From contig OX579635.1 in the NCBI GenBank assembly GCA_951230915.1, positions 19,778,001 to 19,842,000 of the forward strand: DNA of 64,000 bases, given 5' to 3'. How positions within the stretch are numbered: position 1 is the first letter of the stretch; each line of letters begins with the position of its first letter. The notes under the pieces are model-generated. The model did no database searches. It was not told where the DNA came from and worked only from the letters and a program-made list of their open reading frames with translations. Positions 45,562-57,724 of this stretch are shown piece after piece. This DNA is from Antitrichia curtipendula. Its lineage: Eukaryota; Streptophyta; Bryopsida; Hypnales; Leucodontaceae. Position numbers and translations under genes: made by a program.

Positions 45562-46563
45562 TATAATCCTTGAAGGGCTTGAAAGCCCCTCGCAACCGTA
45601 TAATATATTATGAATTTGGTGGTATTTGATTAGAAAAACATTAATCAAATACTTTTCAGTACAAAATTAATTAACGATCATGATAGTAAGTACATAACAA
45701 TGTATCATAATTCATATATTAAACCACAATTGAGGAGTTCTAAGGCATAGATCTTATAGAGGGACCCCAAGAGTCTTTCAAGGGTTAAAAGAATTTTATA
45801 AATCTTATTGGAATTTACTAAACATAACTTAATATAAAATTAAAACAAAATAATCAAGTTCCATTTGATCTAATATACCTATATCCAAATGTAAAAATTG
45901 CAAGATATAAAAGTTACCAAATGTAAAAGTTGCCACAAATGAAAGAAGATCAAAAGAAAGAAAATTGTGCTTAAAATGAAAGTAGTTAACTTAGAGCAAA
46001 AATTGTGTGTGAAAGTAAAAACATTTCAAAGGTTTCTCTTGGAAGCTTTATTTGTATACTTTTAAAAATTTGAGATCCGAAAACCATCGCTCGCCTCTTC
46101 GTGCCGAGATTGTGTAATCCCAACGATCGTGATGGACGGCGACCGACGGCGACAAGCAAGTTCGCAGTCGCAGTTTCATCGTCTCCAGGACTTGTCAAGC
46201 TCTAGGGTTTGGAGCTTCGAGCACTGGTGAGAGCACGTTCGACTTGACAATCCCTTCATCTCCATCTTTACTGCAAACCGCATCCTCAAATTGCGCCTCT
46301 CAGATATTGGATTTCTATCTTTTCATGTTTTTCTCTATCCTCTTCTGATTCATTTTGGAATATTCAGTCTTCCCGTGTGAGCATTGAACGGTGTCTTTCT
46401 TTTGGCTCCTGCGTATTGCATTGGAGTTCGGCAGGCTTTCATGAAGAAAAAATTCACCAGGTTGGAGGTTTTCAGGTTTTCCTGAACGAGGGTAATTCGT
46501 TAGGTGGAGGCGATTCTCATTCTTCGGTGAAACCTTACCGGGGCGACCTTGCGCCGAGGAGCG
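45562..46563 (+). promoter_or_regulatory. Spacer and GC-rich TAF9 promoter / leader
   Basis: 45562-46060 is AT-rich with a fragment like family A ('ccccaagagtctttcaaggg' near 45766). GC rises abruptly from about 46070 to the TAF9 ATG at 46564, marking promoter and 5' leader. The small frames on both strands here lack recognisable content. Confidence 0.5.
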
Positions 46564-47782
46564 ATGGCGGAGGACGAAGACATTCCGCGGGATGCCAAGA
46601 TGGTGAAGACGATCTTGGAATCTATGGGGGTCACGCGCTGTGAACCGCGAGTGATCAATCAGTTCTTGGATTTGTGGTATCGCTATGTAGTGGACGTGCT
46701 TGGCGACGCGCAGACATACTCGGAGCATGCCGGGAAGCCTGCAATTGATTGTGACGACGTCAAGCTTGCCATCCAGTCGCGCGTCAATTCTTCCTTCCAG
46801 CAGCCACCCCCACGCGAGGTTTGCCCTTCAACGTTGTTATTGTCGACCTGCACTCCCTTTAGGATCAAGGTTTTCTTGCAGTTCGCCAGTCTCGGTAGAA
46901 TCATTTCTTTCTCAAATTTTACAAGCTGTTCCAGAGACGGGTCGACAGTTTACTGAGTTCAGGAAAATGCACTTGACCGCTGTCGTTTGTGGGAGGATTT
47001 GGTATCGGTAATTGAATTGTGACAGCGTGCTTTGAACTACCCCGACGGTTCTGACGAAAATTTGACTGAAGTTAGGGTTTGAGGGACGATTACTGCATCT
47101 GAAACTGCGCTTTGATAGCCTCTTGAATTGCAAATACAGTGATTTTAGAGAGACGTTCGTATTGTTCTTACCACCTGAGTCCATGTGCTTATTCAAGGAA
47201 TCATGCTCCAGTTCTTTCTTTGCCACACATCCTTTACATCTTGAGTTCAAGAGTTTTGAAGAATGAAGTCTCTGACTTCAATCGCATCAATCACGTTGAC
47301 AGCTCCTTGGCAGTAGCTCTTGGATTGATACTTGTCAGCAAACAGAAGCAGCCTGCTCTTACACACCATTCTCAGTCATGTTGATTGAAATCCTGTTTTT
47401 TGTGTGTTGTCAGATGAACAGTGAGATGGGTGCACCTGTAAAAAAATTTAGAGAGTTATGTTTTTCAACACCTTGTGTGTGTTGTTTTTTGTGACAGATG
47501 TTGGTGGATTTGGCGAAAGCAAGGAACAGTATTCCTCTCCCTAAGATTATAGGTGGCTATGGCATATCTCTCCCGCCTGAAGTTGATACCCTAATCTATC
47601 CCAATTACCAGCTGATCTTACCAACACGGCCAAGCTTTCCTGACATGGACAATGACATTGAATGGGACGATGACGATGACAAAGACGAGGCAGCGAAAGA
47701 ACCAGTTCAGCCCACTCACTTGCAAGACTATGGTCGAAAAGTATCGTTCTCCATTGCTGGGAAAGGACTGCCGAAGGCTTAG
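46564..47782 (+). CDS. TAF9: TFIID/SAGA subunit TAF9, histone-fold protein
   Basis: Two exons, 46564-46818 and 47498-47782, join in phase 0 across a 679-bp GT-AG intron (CGCGAG|gtttgc to gtgacag|ATG) to give 179 residues, matching the usual plant TAF9 length (about 180). TAF9 pairs with TAF6 through a histone fold, as an H3/H4-like dimer in TFIID and SAGA. The fold occupies about residues 14-75 ([53 protein letters not shown]). The conserved extension follows ([34 protein letters not shown]) with an acidic run [10 protein letters not shown] near the end. The ATG at 46564 ([12 protein letters not shown]) is chosen because the upstream frame begins only at a TTG. Everything looks intact, in single copy. 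Confidence 0.95.
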
Positions 47783-48060
47783 TGCTCTCGTAAGGTCCAC
47801 TAATGCCTTATTTCGCATGGCTTTCTAGATTAGATGGCACCAGTTTTGTTTCTACACTTTGTCGAGATGAAAGTGAGTATTGTAAATTCAAGATTATTTT
47901 TTTCTCTGTAAGCATGATCTGCGTTTTGTACAGTGGCGTCGTTTACTTTTGTGTTGTGTTGCTCCTGTCGCCCTTTCCACTCCCACATGAAAAATGCCGG
48001 TGCGGGACCTTGTTCTTTCATCTTCACCAGTTTCACCAGTTTCATTTAATAAACACGAGA
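47783..48060 (+). other. 3' UTR of TAF9
   Basis: About 270 bp from the stop codon to an AATAAA. It contains a short 'ttcaccagt' duplication immediately before the signal. Confidence 0.55.
48048..48053 (+). terminator. Polyadenylation signal AATAAA (TAF9)
   Basis: A perfect AATAAA about 265 bp downstream of the TAF9 stop codon, on the coding strand. Positional assignment. Confidence 0.5.
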
Positions 48061-50870
48061 GACTCGTGTGAGTGAATGCTGCAACTCCCCATTGAACTGT
48101 TTTTATTGCCATTCAGGTTTCAGTTCCTGAATGTCTGAACGCTTTACAATCATAAACCTAGTTCTCATATCCTTGTCACTTTGGGTTCTCTTTGTCACGA
48201 TGTGACTTGAATGCTATCAAGCCTGCCGGAAACATATCTCGTGACATGAAGTTAGCGTCAGAACTCAGAAGGTATTCCAAGGTGCTATTCCGTACTTTGC
48301 GCCTGAACATCTGCGCAGTCATTGACCTGAAAAGCTAGCACATTATTGTTCACTGCACCGGCTGTTCCCGTAAGAAGGGATGCATGATCATCGTCTGCTG
48401 CAACACATACAATATCATAGGACCTCAATTGTGCAGTAGTGTATTTTTTTCTCTTCTTCATAATGGCCTATCGAAGTGCTCAAACTTGCAGAGAGAAATT
48501 TTTCTTTCCCTTAACTTATTTTGTTCCGAACCAAGTCCATCCAAAGAGAAAGTTAAGCTCTCACACCTGATCAGCTGATTTCATGGCTGAGTGTTGCATG
48601 ACGTCATAGAACTGGATGGATGAACATCCTTCTAGTTGGATGCAAGGGGCAAGAAACAGGCACCACATCTGTGAAGTTGGTTGATTGTACCTTGAGGACT
48701 AGAATGCTAAGGTGCTGACAAGATGTGGGAGGTTGTGGCTGTACTGCTGTAGCCAGTACAAAATCTTGTCTGTGTTTCCTCATATCTTGAACACAAAGAT
48801 CATAATAAATGCATAATATTCGTGAGTGGATTGGATAATCATGCTTTCGTGAGAAAACCTTGTATAACATCTTGCTTGTTGTAGAGGCATAAGAGCATCA
48901 CCAGCGTTTCCTGATAGGTGCGGCCTGCTTGCATGTGGCTTTTGTAATTGGTTTCACACTGTTTCTAGATCGCTCAACCTTCGAGGTTTTGCAAGTGTCG
49001 TTCTTTTGCTCGAGAGGCAAAGAAATGACTTACAAAACAGTTTTTTCCGACAATCTTTAATCTTCCTCCTATGGAATTTCATCCCTTGGCCGCCATACCT
49101 TCACCCCTACGCCAATTTGGAAATCCTTTTGGTTGCCAACTTCACCGTCATTGGTTCCGTGAACTTTGTGAAACTACCTGAATTGAAACCATTCTTTGAG
49201 ATTTGGCAGCGCATGCTCCACACACCAAAATGGAGTGTCACAACCCCTTCACAGACAACAACTCCCCATTGGCTCCCCTTTTCCTTCACCAACATCTCAA
49301 TTTCTAAGAAAATTTGATTCTCAAAGGAGTTGTGACTACTCCTAGTGTTTCCATCTCCTACTACAATCACTGATAGGGAAGGAAAGTGCAAGGGCTCACC
49401 AAATATGACACTCCAAATACCAAGTCGTCAATTCCATCTCGCTTGATGTTGATTTTATGTACTTTCTTGTTGTCACAACCATCAATTTAAACATAGAAAT
49501 CCAAATTTTAGTGCTTAAAATTAGGAATATGTGAGCTTGCCTACCAAATCAAGTGGCGCAACATCTTATTTGATGAATGTGCTAGGGATGAATTGGGAGT
49601 GAATGGGATTGGAGGTGAAAAAGGTGTGCAGAGTCCGAGGGAGTCCATTTAGTGAGCTGCCTACTGGGAAACGCTAACAATGCTCTAAGAATGGTAGTGA
49701 GAATAGGGGAGAAAAACTTGTAACAAGCAAGGACTATAAGCTTGTTGTTTAGAATTTTTTGTAGGATATAATTGAATCTAAAGTACATCTTACAATAGAG
49801 GTAGAAATGACATCTTGTAAGGGATGGAATTGTCAATCAAGTGTTCAAGAGGTTGATCATTTTTCTTTTAATTTCTAGAAGAAATTTCATGTTATTATCT
49901 GCAATTTGAGTTTTTGAATTATAGAAGTGCACTAATTAAAGTTTAATTTAGAGGACTTTCACATCCATCTTTTCAATTTCTAGATATTTTAGATGTTTTA
50001 AGAACATATGTTTCTACTAAAAGAACATATTTTAAGATATTTTTATACTAAGGAAAGCATGGCCTTTGTAACACATGCTTGTAGAATATGCTCAATTAAA
50101 TATTTAAAATAAAAACAATAATAATCTTGTGTAATTTTTTTATGGAAAAAATAAAAATATCATTGCAAATTGGTATAATGTGTAGTATTTTTAGCATATA
50201 TTAAAAATCATTTTGCAAAACAAAACAAATATATTGTAGAAATTGAAGTTCAAACCCAATCCTTCCCTTATGCTATATAATATCCAAATTGTAGTTTGAG
50301 ATTTGAGATTGTTTCTTTTTTATATAGAAAGCTTTTAGTTTATGAGATTTTAAAACTTTCACAATACAAAATCACTATATATATTGTGGGCTACAATATT
50401 CCTAAGAGTGAACACCAATCAGTCTTTAAAAAAAATAAAACTTGCTCAAATATATGAAATTGTATTTAAATAGATGAATTTTTCCATTGTGTTCATGTTA
50501 TTACAATGTGGGGTGATATGTTGATTGGAGAGCCACTGGATTAAACTCACCAAATTCATATTTTTTTACTATTGATTAATAAATTTTTCAATAGCATACA
50601 CTTGAAATATATATTTTTAAATATTGTTCAAGAATTTGACTAAATTTTGGATTTTGAACTGCCATTTTTAGAAGAGTGAACTAATTCCTCTTTTACTAAT
50701 CACTAATAGATTCCACTTTTTCATAATCCTCGTAAGTGAAATTATTAAATTGTTATAGAATCCTGAGATGCTATTATTATTTTGGGATAAATGCATACAA
50801 AATTTAATCAAAATGTGTATTTTCATTAAAAAATTTATAATTATAAATATCTTCATCATTTAAAAGAAGA
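48061..50870. other. Spacer, no gene supported
   Basis: 48061-49400 has intermediate GC with overlapping small frames on both strands (48384-48578, 48604-48870, 49006-49391), none recognisable. 49400-50870 becomes strongly AT-rich. No repeat boundary is clear. Confidence 0.5.
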
Positions 50871-50874
50871 TCAT

Positions 50875-51095
50875 TTCTACAATGCCCAAAATAAATTAAC
50901 CCCTAAAAGAACAGGGCTATATTTTTTTTGTCAAAAAACTCCTAAACAACAAAGAGAGTTTGTTTTTTTTAATTTAAGAAAATTGCATATCTAACCATTT
51001 GATCTTGCATTCAACCAATATAAAAATTTGTGGAATAAATTTTAGAAACTTTGACATGTCATGTGAATAAAGATTTTAATAACTTAAATGCCATA
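50875..51095 (-). repeat. Dispersed repeat family A, fragment
   Basis: It contains 'aacccctaaaagaacagggct', 'gcatatctaaccatttgatcttgcat' and 'tttgtggaat', which are reverse complements of the 3' family A blocks seen near 13550-13600 and 41090-41130. Confidence 0.5.
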
Positions 51096-51162
51096 AATCT
51101 AAATCAAATATGAAAGAAAAATCCAAATAAGAATACATAAAAATAATACTCTCAATGAACAT

Positions 51163-52541
51163 AAATTTATTTTGAAGGTTTTTGAATTTGTGGACTACAT
51201 GTTTTGTCCATTCAATTTCAATTTTTTTTTGCCAAACTTGAGTTGTAAATTGTACTTGACACTTTTCGAATTGTGGAGGGACTCTTTTTTAGTATTTTGC
51301 AATCCATTGTTTGGAAAAAATGACCCTATTTGTAATTCTTGGATTTGAACTGGTATTGTGTTTATTTGTGCATGCATAGTTGCCAAAGGTTTTTGATATT
51401 GCCTTTTTTTGTATTTGTAAATAGGCTTTCATTTTCAAAGACGTATTGTGGTGGTGAGGTTGATTAGGTTAATCACCAACAATATCATTTTCTGTGTATC
51501 AAGTGGTCGATGCTTGTTTGAATTGTGGTGACTGAGAAGTGATGACTCGTAAACTAGAAGTTTGTTAGTAATACAAGTGCAAGTTGTCCTTAGCCTTTAG
51601 ATAGTTGTAGATACCCAAGTAGTCCTTTTATAGTGCAAACTAGGAATTCATTATCAATCTCCTTCACTAGACTACTTGGAGGATGAACACATTGAAGACT
51701 TTAGGTCAATGGTAGATATCAATAAGGCTTTCTAGCCTAATTTAATGTTGGACACCACCAAGAAGCTTCGAGTCTTGAGTGTAGGCACATTTGATGACAT
51801 AAAAGATGTTCATTGCGGTTTAATGTGATTGATTCTTGAGGCATGGTGGGGCATTTCCTTACCAAATGAGAAGTTTTGTTTTCGCACTTAGATGAAGGAA
51901 AAGTTCCAAAGGTCACTCAATTTTAACGACTAGCAAGCCTTTGAGCTTCTACCTCAAAAACTAAAGAATGAAGCTTCTCTTAACATATTAATAAAGATAG
52001 AGGTCAATTGGTTCAATCTATAACAAGTTAACCGCTATTGGGGAGGCACATATAGAGTTTATTATTGCTCTTGAAGATGGTGATGCATCTTTCTTGTTGT
52101 CTTCTAAGGATGTAGAGGAGACAAAGCGCAAAACACCCACTCAATAAACTTCTAAAAAAATGACATCATTTCTCTGTCTCCACAATTCAAACAAGCATTG
52201 ACCACTTGGTGCACAAAAAATGATCTCGCCGATGATTATTTTAATTGACCTCACCACCACAATACGTCTATAAAAATGAAAGCCTATTTATAAATACAAA
52301 AAGAGGCAATACCAAGAACCTTTGGCAACAATGCTCGTATAAATAGGCAAGGTACCAATACAAATCCAAAAAAATCCAAATAGGGCCCTTTTTCTAAACA
52401 ATAAATTGCAAAAATACAAAAAAGTGTCCCTCTCCACTTCAAAAAGTATCAAGTACAATTTACAACACAAGTAGGGCTAAAACAAATGAAAAAATGGACA
52501 AAATACATAGTCCACAATTTTAGCAACCTTCAAAATAAATT
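51163..52541. mobile_element. 1.38-kb inverted-repeat structure with gag-like debris
   Basis: The left arm (about 51163-51546) and right arm (about 52160-52541) are inverted copies of roughly 380 bp. Matching blocks include 'aatttattttgaagg', 'gtggacta..t.ttttgtccatt', 'ttgtaaattgtacttga', 'gccaaaggtt', 'aaataggctttcattttt' and 'caatgcttgtttgaattgtgg'. Read from the outer end inward, both arms pass through ACLNCGD, like the start of a gag zinc knuckle. The interior (51840-52020) has a frame AWWGISLPNEKFCFRT, stop, MKEKFQRSLNF, stop, QAFELLPQKLKNEA, resembling a gag protein with in-frame stops. It is best explained as inverted retrotransposon gag pieces or a foldback transposon that captured them. 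Confidence 0.55.
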
Positions 52542-52835
52542 AAATTTGTTTAATATATTTGTTTGATAGTTTGTTTATAAGAAAAATATAGATTAGGATG
52601 AAATTGATTTGTCACTATCAATGGTCACTATCTAAAAAAGCCCCCCTTAACCAATGCTCACCACCAACTAGTAGTTGCCTATTTTCCCCCCAAAAAAAAC
52701 TTTTGGCTAGGGACTCAACCATAAAAATATAGAAAATTTAAAATCCTATAGCTTTCCCAAAAGCCCCCAATTTTATGATTTTTGAGCCAATTTTTTTCGC
52801 AACTCTTTTACTAGTACCATAAACATCTATACCTT
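52542..52835. other. AT-rich linker, no features
   Basis: No coding signal. A 'ttttccccccaaaaaaaac' homopolymer junction lies at about 52682-52700. Confidence 0.5.
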
Positions 52836-52839
52836 AAAT

Positions 52840-54560
52840 TAGGTTGTTTATTTTGTTTTGTTTTGTTTTGTACGTTGAGTTCTAACAAATCGTGAGGCGT
52901 CTAGAGGCGCTCTTCATACTGCTCGAAAGTTCTTGACAAAGAGGGGTGCATAGACTTTGTTTTGTGGCATTTGGACAAATGATGTAAAAGTTATTGAATT
53001 TCAAATTTGAATCGAAAATTGATTTAAATTATTTTTTATTCTCATCAAACCGGCATGAAACGGGTTGAAACGAATCTAAACAAGTCAAAACGGGTCCTTC
53101 CACTCAGCTTGAACTTGAAAGCTCTTAAGAAGGAGGGATGCATGAACTTTATTTCATGACATTTGGACAAATGGTGTAAAAATTATTGTATTTCAAAGTT
53201 TTTAATGAATTGAAAATTAATTTTAATTATCTTTTATTTGCAGAAAATCATAACTTTCATATTGCACGTCCAAACACCATAAAACAAAGCCCTTGCACTC
53301 CTTTATGCATAAAGTTTTCTATTCATGCCAATTTCATGGCATTTGGGTGTACGGTGTGAAAATTATGGATATTTTAAAACTAAAAAGTTGAATTAAATTA
53401 TTTTTTATTTTAGAAAAAACATAACTTTCACTTTGCATGTCCAAACAAAGTCTTTACATTCCTTCATATACAAAGCTTTCTATTCATGTCAAGAACGCAA
53501 CTTCTCACACTATGGTGTGAAAGCTACTGAATTTCAAAATTTTAATGAATTACAAAATTAATTTTAATTTTCTTTGGATTGTGGCAACGGCACATGGCAT
53601 ACTAGTCTATACTTTAAATTAGGTTGTTTGTTTTATTTTGTTTGATACACTGATTCTAACAAACAATGAGGTGTCCGACGGCGTTCTTGGTACCACTCAA
53701 AAGCTCTTGACAAGGAGGGGTGTTTGGACTTTGTTTCATGGCGTTTGGACAAGCAGTGTAAAAGTTGTAGAATTTCAAAGTTTTATATGAATTTGGAAAT
53801 TGATTTAAATCCTATTTTTATTTTTTGTAAAAAATCATAACTTTCATGTTGCACATCCAAACGCCACGAAACAAAGCCCTTGCACTCCTTTGTGCATAAA
53901 GCTTTCTAATCATGCCAAATTTGTGGCGTTTGGACCTACTATGTAAAAATTATGGATTTTTTTAAATTAAAAAGTTGAATTAAATGATTTTTCATTTTTT
54001 TTGAAAAAAACATAACTTTCAGTTTGCATGTCCAAATGCTACAAAACAAAGCCTTTGCACTCTTTCATACACAAAGCTTTCTATTTAGGCCAAGAATGCA
54101 ACTTCTCACATTATGGTATGAAAGTTATTGAAATTTAATTTTATAATAAATTAGCAAAATAACAAAATATTTTTAATTTTATTTAGATTGTGGCAATGGC
54201 AGAGGACACACTTGTTTTATTTGTGTTTTGTTTTATTTTGAAAAAATAATAACTTTTACATTGCATGTCCAAATGCCACAAAACAAAATTTTCGCACTCC
54301 TTTGTACATAAAGCCTTCTATTTGTGCCAATTTTGGGGTATTTGGACCTACGGTTATAAAATGATTAAATTTCAAAGATTTTTTGAATTAAAAAAATTAA
54401 AAAAATATTTTTACTTTTATTTTATCAAGAATGCAACCTTTCACACTTTGTTCTGAAAATTATTGAATTTCAAAGTTTTTACATATTACAAATTATAAAA
54501 TTATTTTAATTTAATTTTGGTTGTGGCAACGGCACATCCGCACACTCATAGGTAACTAAA
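52840..54560. repeat. Satellite-like array with ~590-bp higher-order unit
   Basis: The block 'cataactttca.tttgca.gtccaaa' recurs at 53249, 53420, 53836, 54011 and 54247. The 53249/53836 and 53420/54011 pairs are closest relatives about 589 bp apart, showing a higher-order unit made of monomers near 170-190 bp. Shared elements are 'acaaagcc.ttgcactcctt', 'ataaagctttctat', 'gtggcaacggcaca' and 'ttaggttgttt.tttt.ttttg', the last of which begins units near 52842 and 53622. The first unit has an extra monomer (52920/53110). Confidence 0.75.
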
Positions 54561-55105
54561 CAAAAGTTTAAATTTTGTCTAATTCAAAATTGTCGCCACA
54601 ACAAAGAAAATTAAGAATTCTTATGAAAACCTTTTGGAGCTTTCCTAGTTCTCTCCTCCACTTCTTTCTACTCCAAAAACAATCTAAATTTGCTAGGAAA
54701 CACTTGAGAGTTCCCTTAAATTTGTGCAACACTCAAGAAATCAAATTAGTCTCAACCCAATAATTTACAATATTACAAATCTTAAAAAATAGAATTATTT
54801 GCTCAAAGAATAGATACAAGATCTGAACACACAAGATGAACTATCCCTCACTCCATAAAAGAAAAACTAAGATTGCAAAAGTAAAAAATATAAAAGCTTT
54901 ATTCAAAGGCAAACACTGGAGCCAAATAAACTCCAACAACTCTCTTTTTCTATCAAAACACCTACAAGATTTAATTTGGAAAAAAATGCCAAATTAGAGG
55001 AGCCTCAAAATCTAAGTACCTCAAATCCTAATTGACAAAAATAAAAAGTTAAATTTCTATATGTACAAACAGTTAAATTTTGCATGAAGTTTTGAAATGA
55101 TTAGA
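54561..55105. other. AT-rich spacer, no gene seen
   Basis: No open frame, repeat or RNA gene recognised. Confidence 0.55.
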
Positions 55106-55109
55106 CTCT

Positions 55110-55490
55110 TAATGTTAGGATGGTCACGAAACAAGAACGAGAATATTCAAGGCAAGAATCTCAACCATGATGCAAGATTGTATTCAAGATAGCAAGGGAT
55201 ACAAATGATCAACACTATTCAAGACTAAGGAATATAAGCTAGACATCACAAAGAATAATAGAGACTAAGGAACCTCTTAGTCTCGACCTCTATATATACT
55301 AAAGCAACTAAGACTTCTTTACGAGTTTGGAAGTTGCTTGAGAAGTTTCTTCTAAGAGTAAAAGCTTCTTGATATCCTTCTATGTCCGTGACACTTAGTT
55401 GACATGCACAAAGTAAAGGAATTCCTTCCAACTAATATTTCTTGGAAATCGTAAATAGTCCTAAACCAAGTGCCACCTAAGGTGAAGTTG
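55110..55490 (-). mobile_element. LTR-like segment (possible solo LTR)
   Basis: Read on the minus strand it has the layout of a plant LTR: a leader, a TATA box 'agtatatatagagg' (plus-strand position about 55288-55302), about 150 bp of downstream transcribed-like sequence with 'ttgaatacaatcttgc', and an end 'gtgaccatcctaaca'. No second copy, primer-binding site or coding body is visible nearby, so it would be a solo or orphan LTR. The assignment rests on layout only. Confidence 0.35.
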
Positions 55491-55494
55491 ATCA

Positions 55495-56295
55495 AATACA
55501 TGAAGATTCTCAAACAAGACTAAATTCCATAAACTAATTTAGTTTAGCAAATTATATCCATTTAATGTGGTGTCACATCTAATGCCATATCACATGACAA
55601 ATTGCCTAGATTGCAAGATATTTGCGTTAAATTTTTTTTTATTAGCATCATGTTTAACCATCTTATAAGGATCTGAATCATTTAAATTCAAATATTTCAT
55701 TAACAAATTTGAATTAAAAAGATTTTTATTGAAGAATTGAGTTGAAGGTCTAGGAATTGTTTTTTAAAACATTTTGATTTTCATTCTTTAAAAATTTGTT
55801 AACTAGACGTAGGTATAAGATCAAAATAAATAAATAAATTGCTAATAGTTCAAAGGCTTGGTTTAGATTGGGACATGTAGTGGTAGTGGACAAAACCCTT
55901 TGTCCATTGGATTGTCCATCTAGGTGTGGAAGGAAATTGCCATGTCATCATGGATTTTGTCCATTCCATTGAATGAGACGTCAAGTGGAATTATACTTGT
56001 AATAGCTCTTTTGTGGTTGCATTATTTTTCTGGGAAAGTTCCTTCATAACTCCTTTTTTCTTGAACAATTGTGTATTGTCCATTGGACAAAACTTGGGAT
56101 CACCTTCCAATGTAATCCCAAATTTGTCTACTATAAATATACCTTCATCTTAAGTTTTAGTGGGAGTGGGTGATGACATGGCCTAAACTTCACTATGTGA
56201 AAATCTGTCTAGTGTGAATGCTCAGTGGACAAAACTCAATCTTTGTCTAATGAAAATATTTTCAATCTTGTCTAATAATGGACGTCTTGTTCTAA
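55495..56295. other. AT-rich spacer with a family A-like scrap
   Basis: 'cctagattgcaagatatttgcgtt' near 55602 is the family A core word. Otherwise no features and no gene. Confidence 0.5.
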
Positions 56296-56299
56296 GCCA

Positions 56300-57720
56300 A
56301 GCCTAAGATGTAATGAAATAAACCGATTATAATTTTGAAATTGTTCTAATAGCAAACTAAACCCTATAGATCTTTTTTTAAATTGTGAAAATTGAGTTAA
56401 AAAAAGAATCTAATGTGTTATTTTCTCAAGAAAGTGCAACAATTGTCCTCAAAATAGATGCTCCATAACTAGTCCAAATGGAATGATTCAAATTCTTTCA
56501 TTTAGAGAAAAACATTTTCTATTAACTAATTGACTAAAAATTCCACTTAAAGTTTTTTGAGAGCTTGGGCAGCCTCTATTGACTTTGAAGTTTGAAATTT
56601 TTGCATGTTTTTTTACGGTAGATGCTAATCATTCTAATCTACGTGTGAATTTTGATAAACATTGCAAAAGTTAAAAATTTCTTAAAAATTTCAATGTCAA
56701 AGCAAGTAGCTAAAATATATACCCTAAAGAAATATTGATTAATTTTATTTTCTTGTGTAGATTGATTCCTATTCAAAAACATTTAAACCATTCAATTTCA
56801 AATAATGAAGTAAAAATTACAAGGAATTTTATTATGCGGGTAGTAAAGGAAAGAAAAACATATAAAATTGTTCTTTGAAATAAAATTTTCAAAATTTTCA
56901 AAAATAATCTAAAAAAAAAGTGGGATATATGTTGTTTACTAGAATATTTTTGCCATTAGGGCTTACAACTTTCAGTTTCTTATAGAAGTTGTTAGCAATT
57001 CAAATATTATTTTCATCAAATACTACCTTCTACTTTAAATTTTTTTATAGACGAATACAAAAGTTTTTTTTGTTTAATTTTTTCATATAATTTCATCCTA
57101 ATTTTCCATATATTGACTAAATAGCACAATTTGTAGGACATGATATATGTTTTTCTTTAAAATGTTGAAAGACAAAACTTCACCTTTTAGGAGGGTAAAA
57201 AAGACGCCCTTTTGAATATTTAGGCACACTAAACTTGCAATTGACAACGATTTCCACTCTAAAATTTTGGGAGGATGTATTTGAATAAGTTAACTAAAGG
57301 AACTTATAATTGTATTTTTAGTTAATAATTACAGATTAAGATTTTAGCCTTGCTTTGCATATGAGTATTTTGAAACAATTTTGGGACTCAAAACATTGCA
57401 ATTATCTAGGAATTAAAAACAAAATTTTTAATGTTCATTATTTATTTGTATTTATTTTATTGTCAAAGGTTGAGCATTTTGAGCTTAATGTGGCATAACT
57501 TTTGTTCATGGGCATTGATTGGAATAAAAAATTTATTCTTGTGAAGCTAATATATTTTTCTATTTAAAAAGAAATTCAAAAAATCATGCCAAACATTGAG
57601 ATTATGGGAACCTACTTAAACTTTCATTTTTCCTCTGAGGGGACACATGATCCTTTAGGGGGGGTAAATAAGCCTCTATTCCATGAGACGCTCCATCTTT
57701 CTAGCATAGGCTTGCTTTTC
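56300..57720 (-). repeat. Dispersed repeat family A, reverse-oriented copy
   Basis: The reverse complement of 56350-56600 contains 'cattccatttggactagttatggagcatc', 'aactcaattttcacaatttaaaaaaag' and 'ctattagaacaattt', matching 4150-4300 and 40340-40530. The portion 57440-57700 matches 1-225 in direct orientation. The middle (56600-57400) is too diverged to align by eye. Confidence 0.55.
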
Positions 57721-57724
57721 AAAT

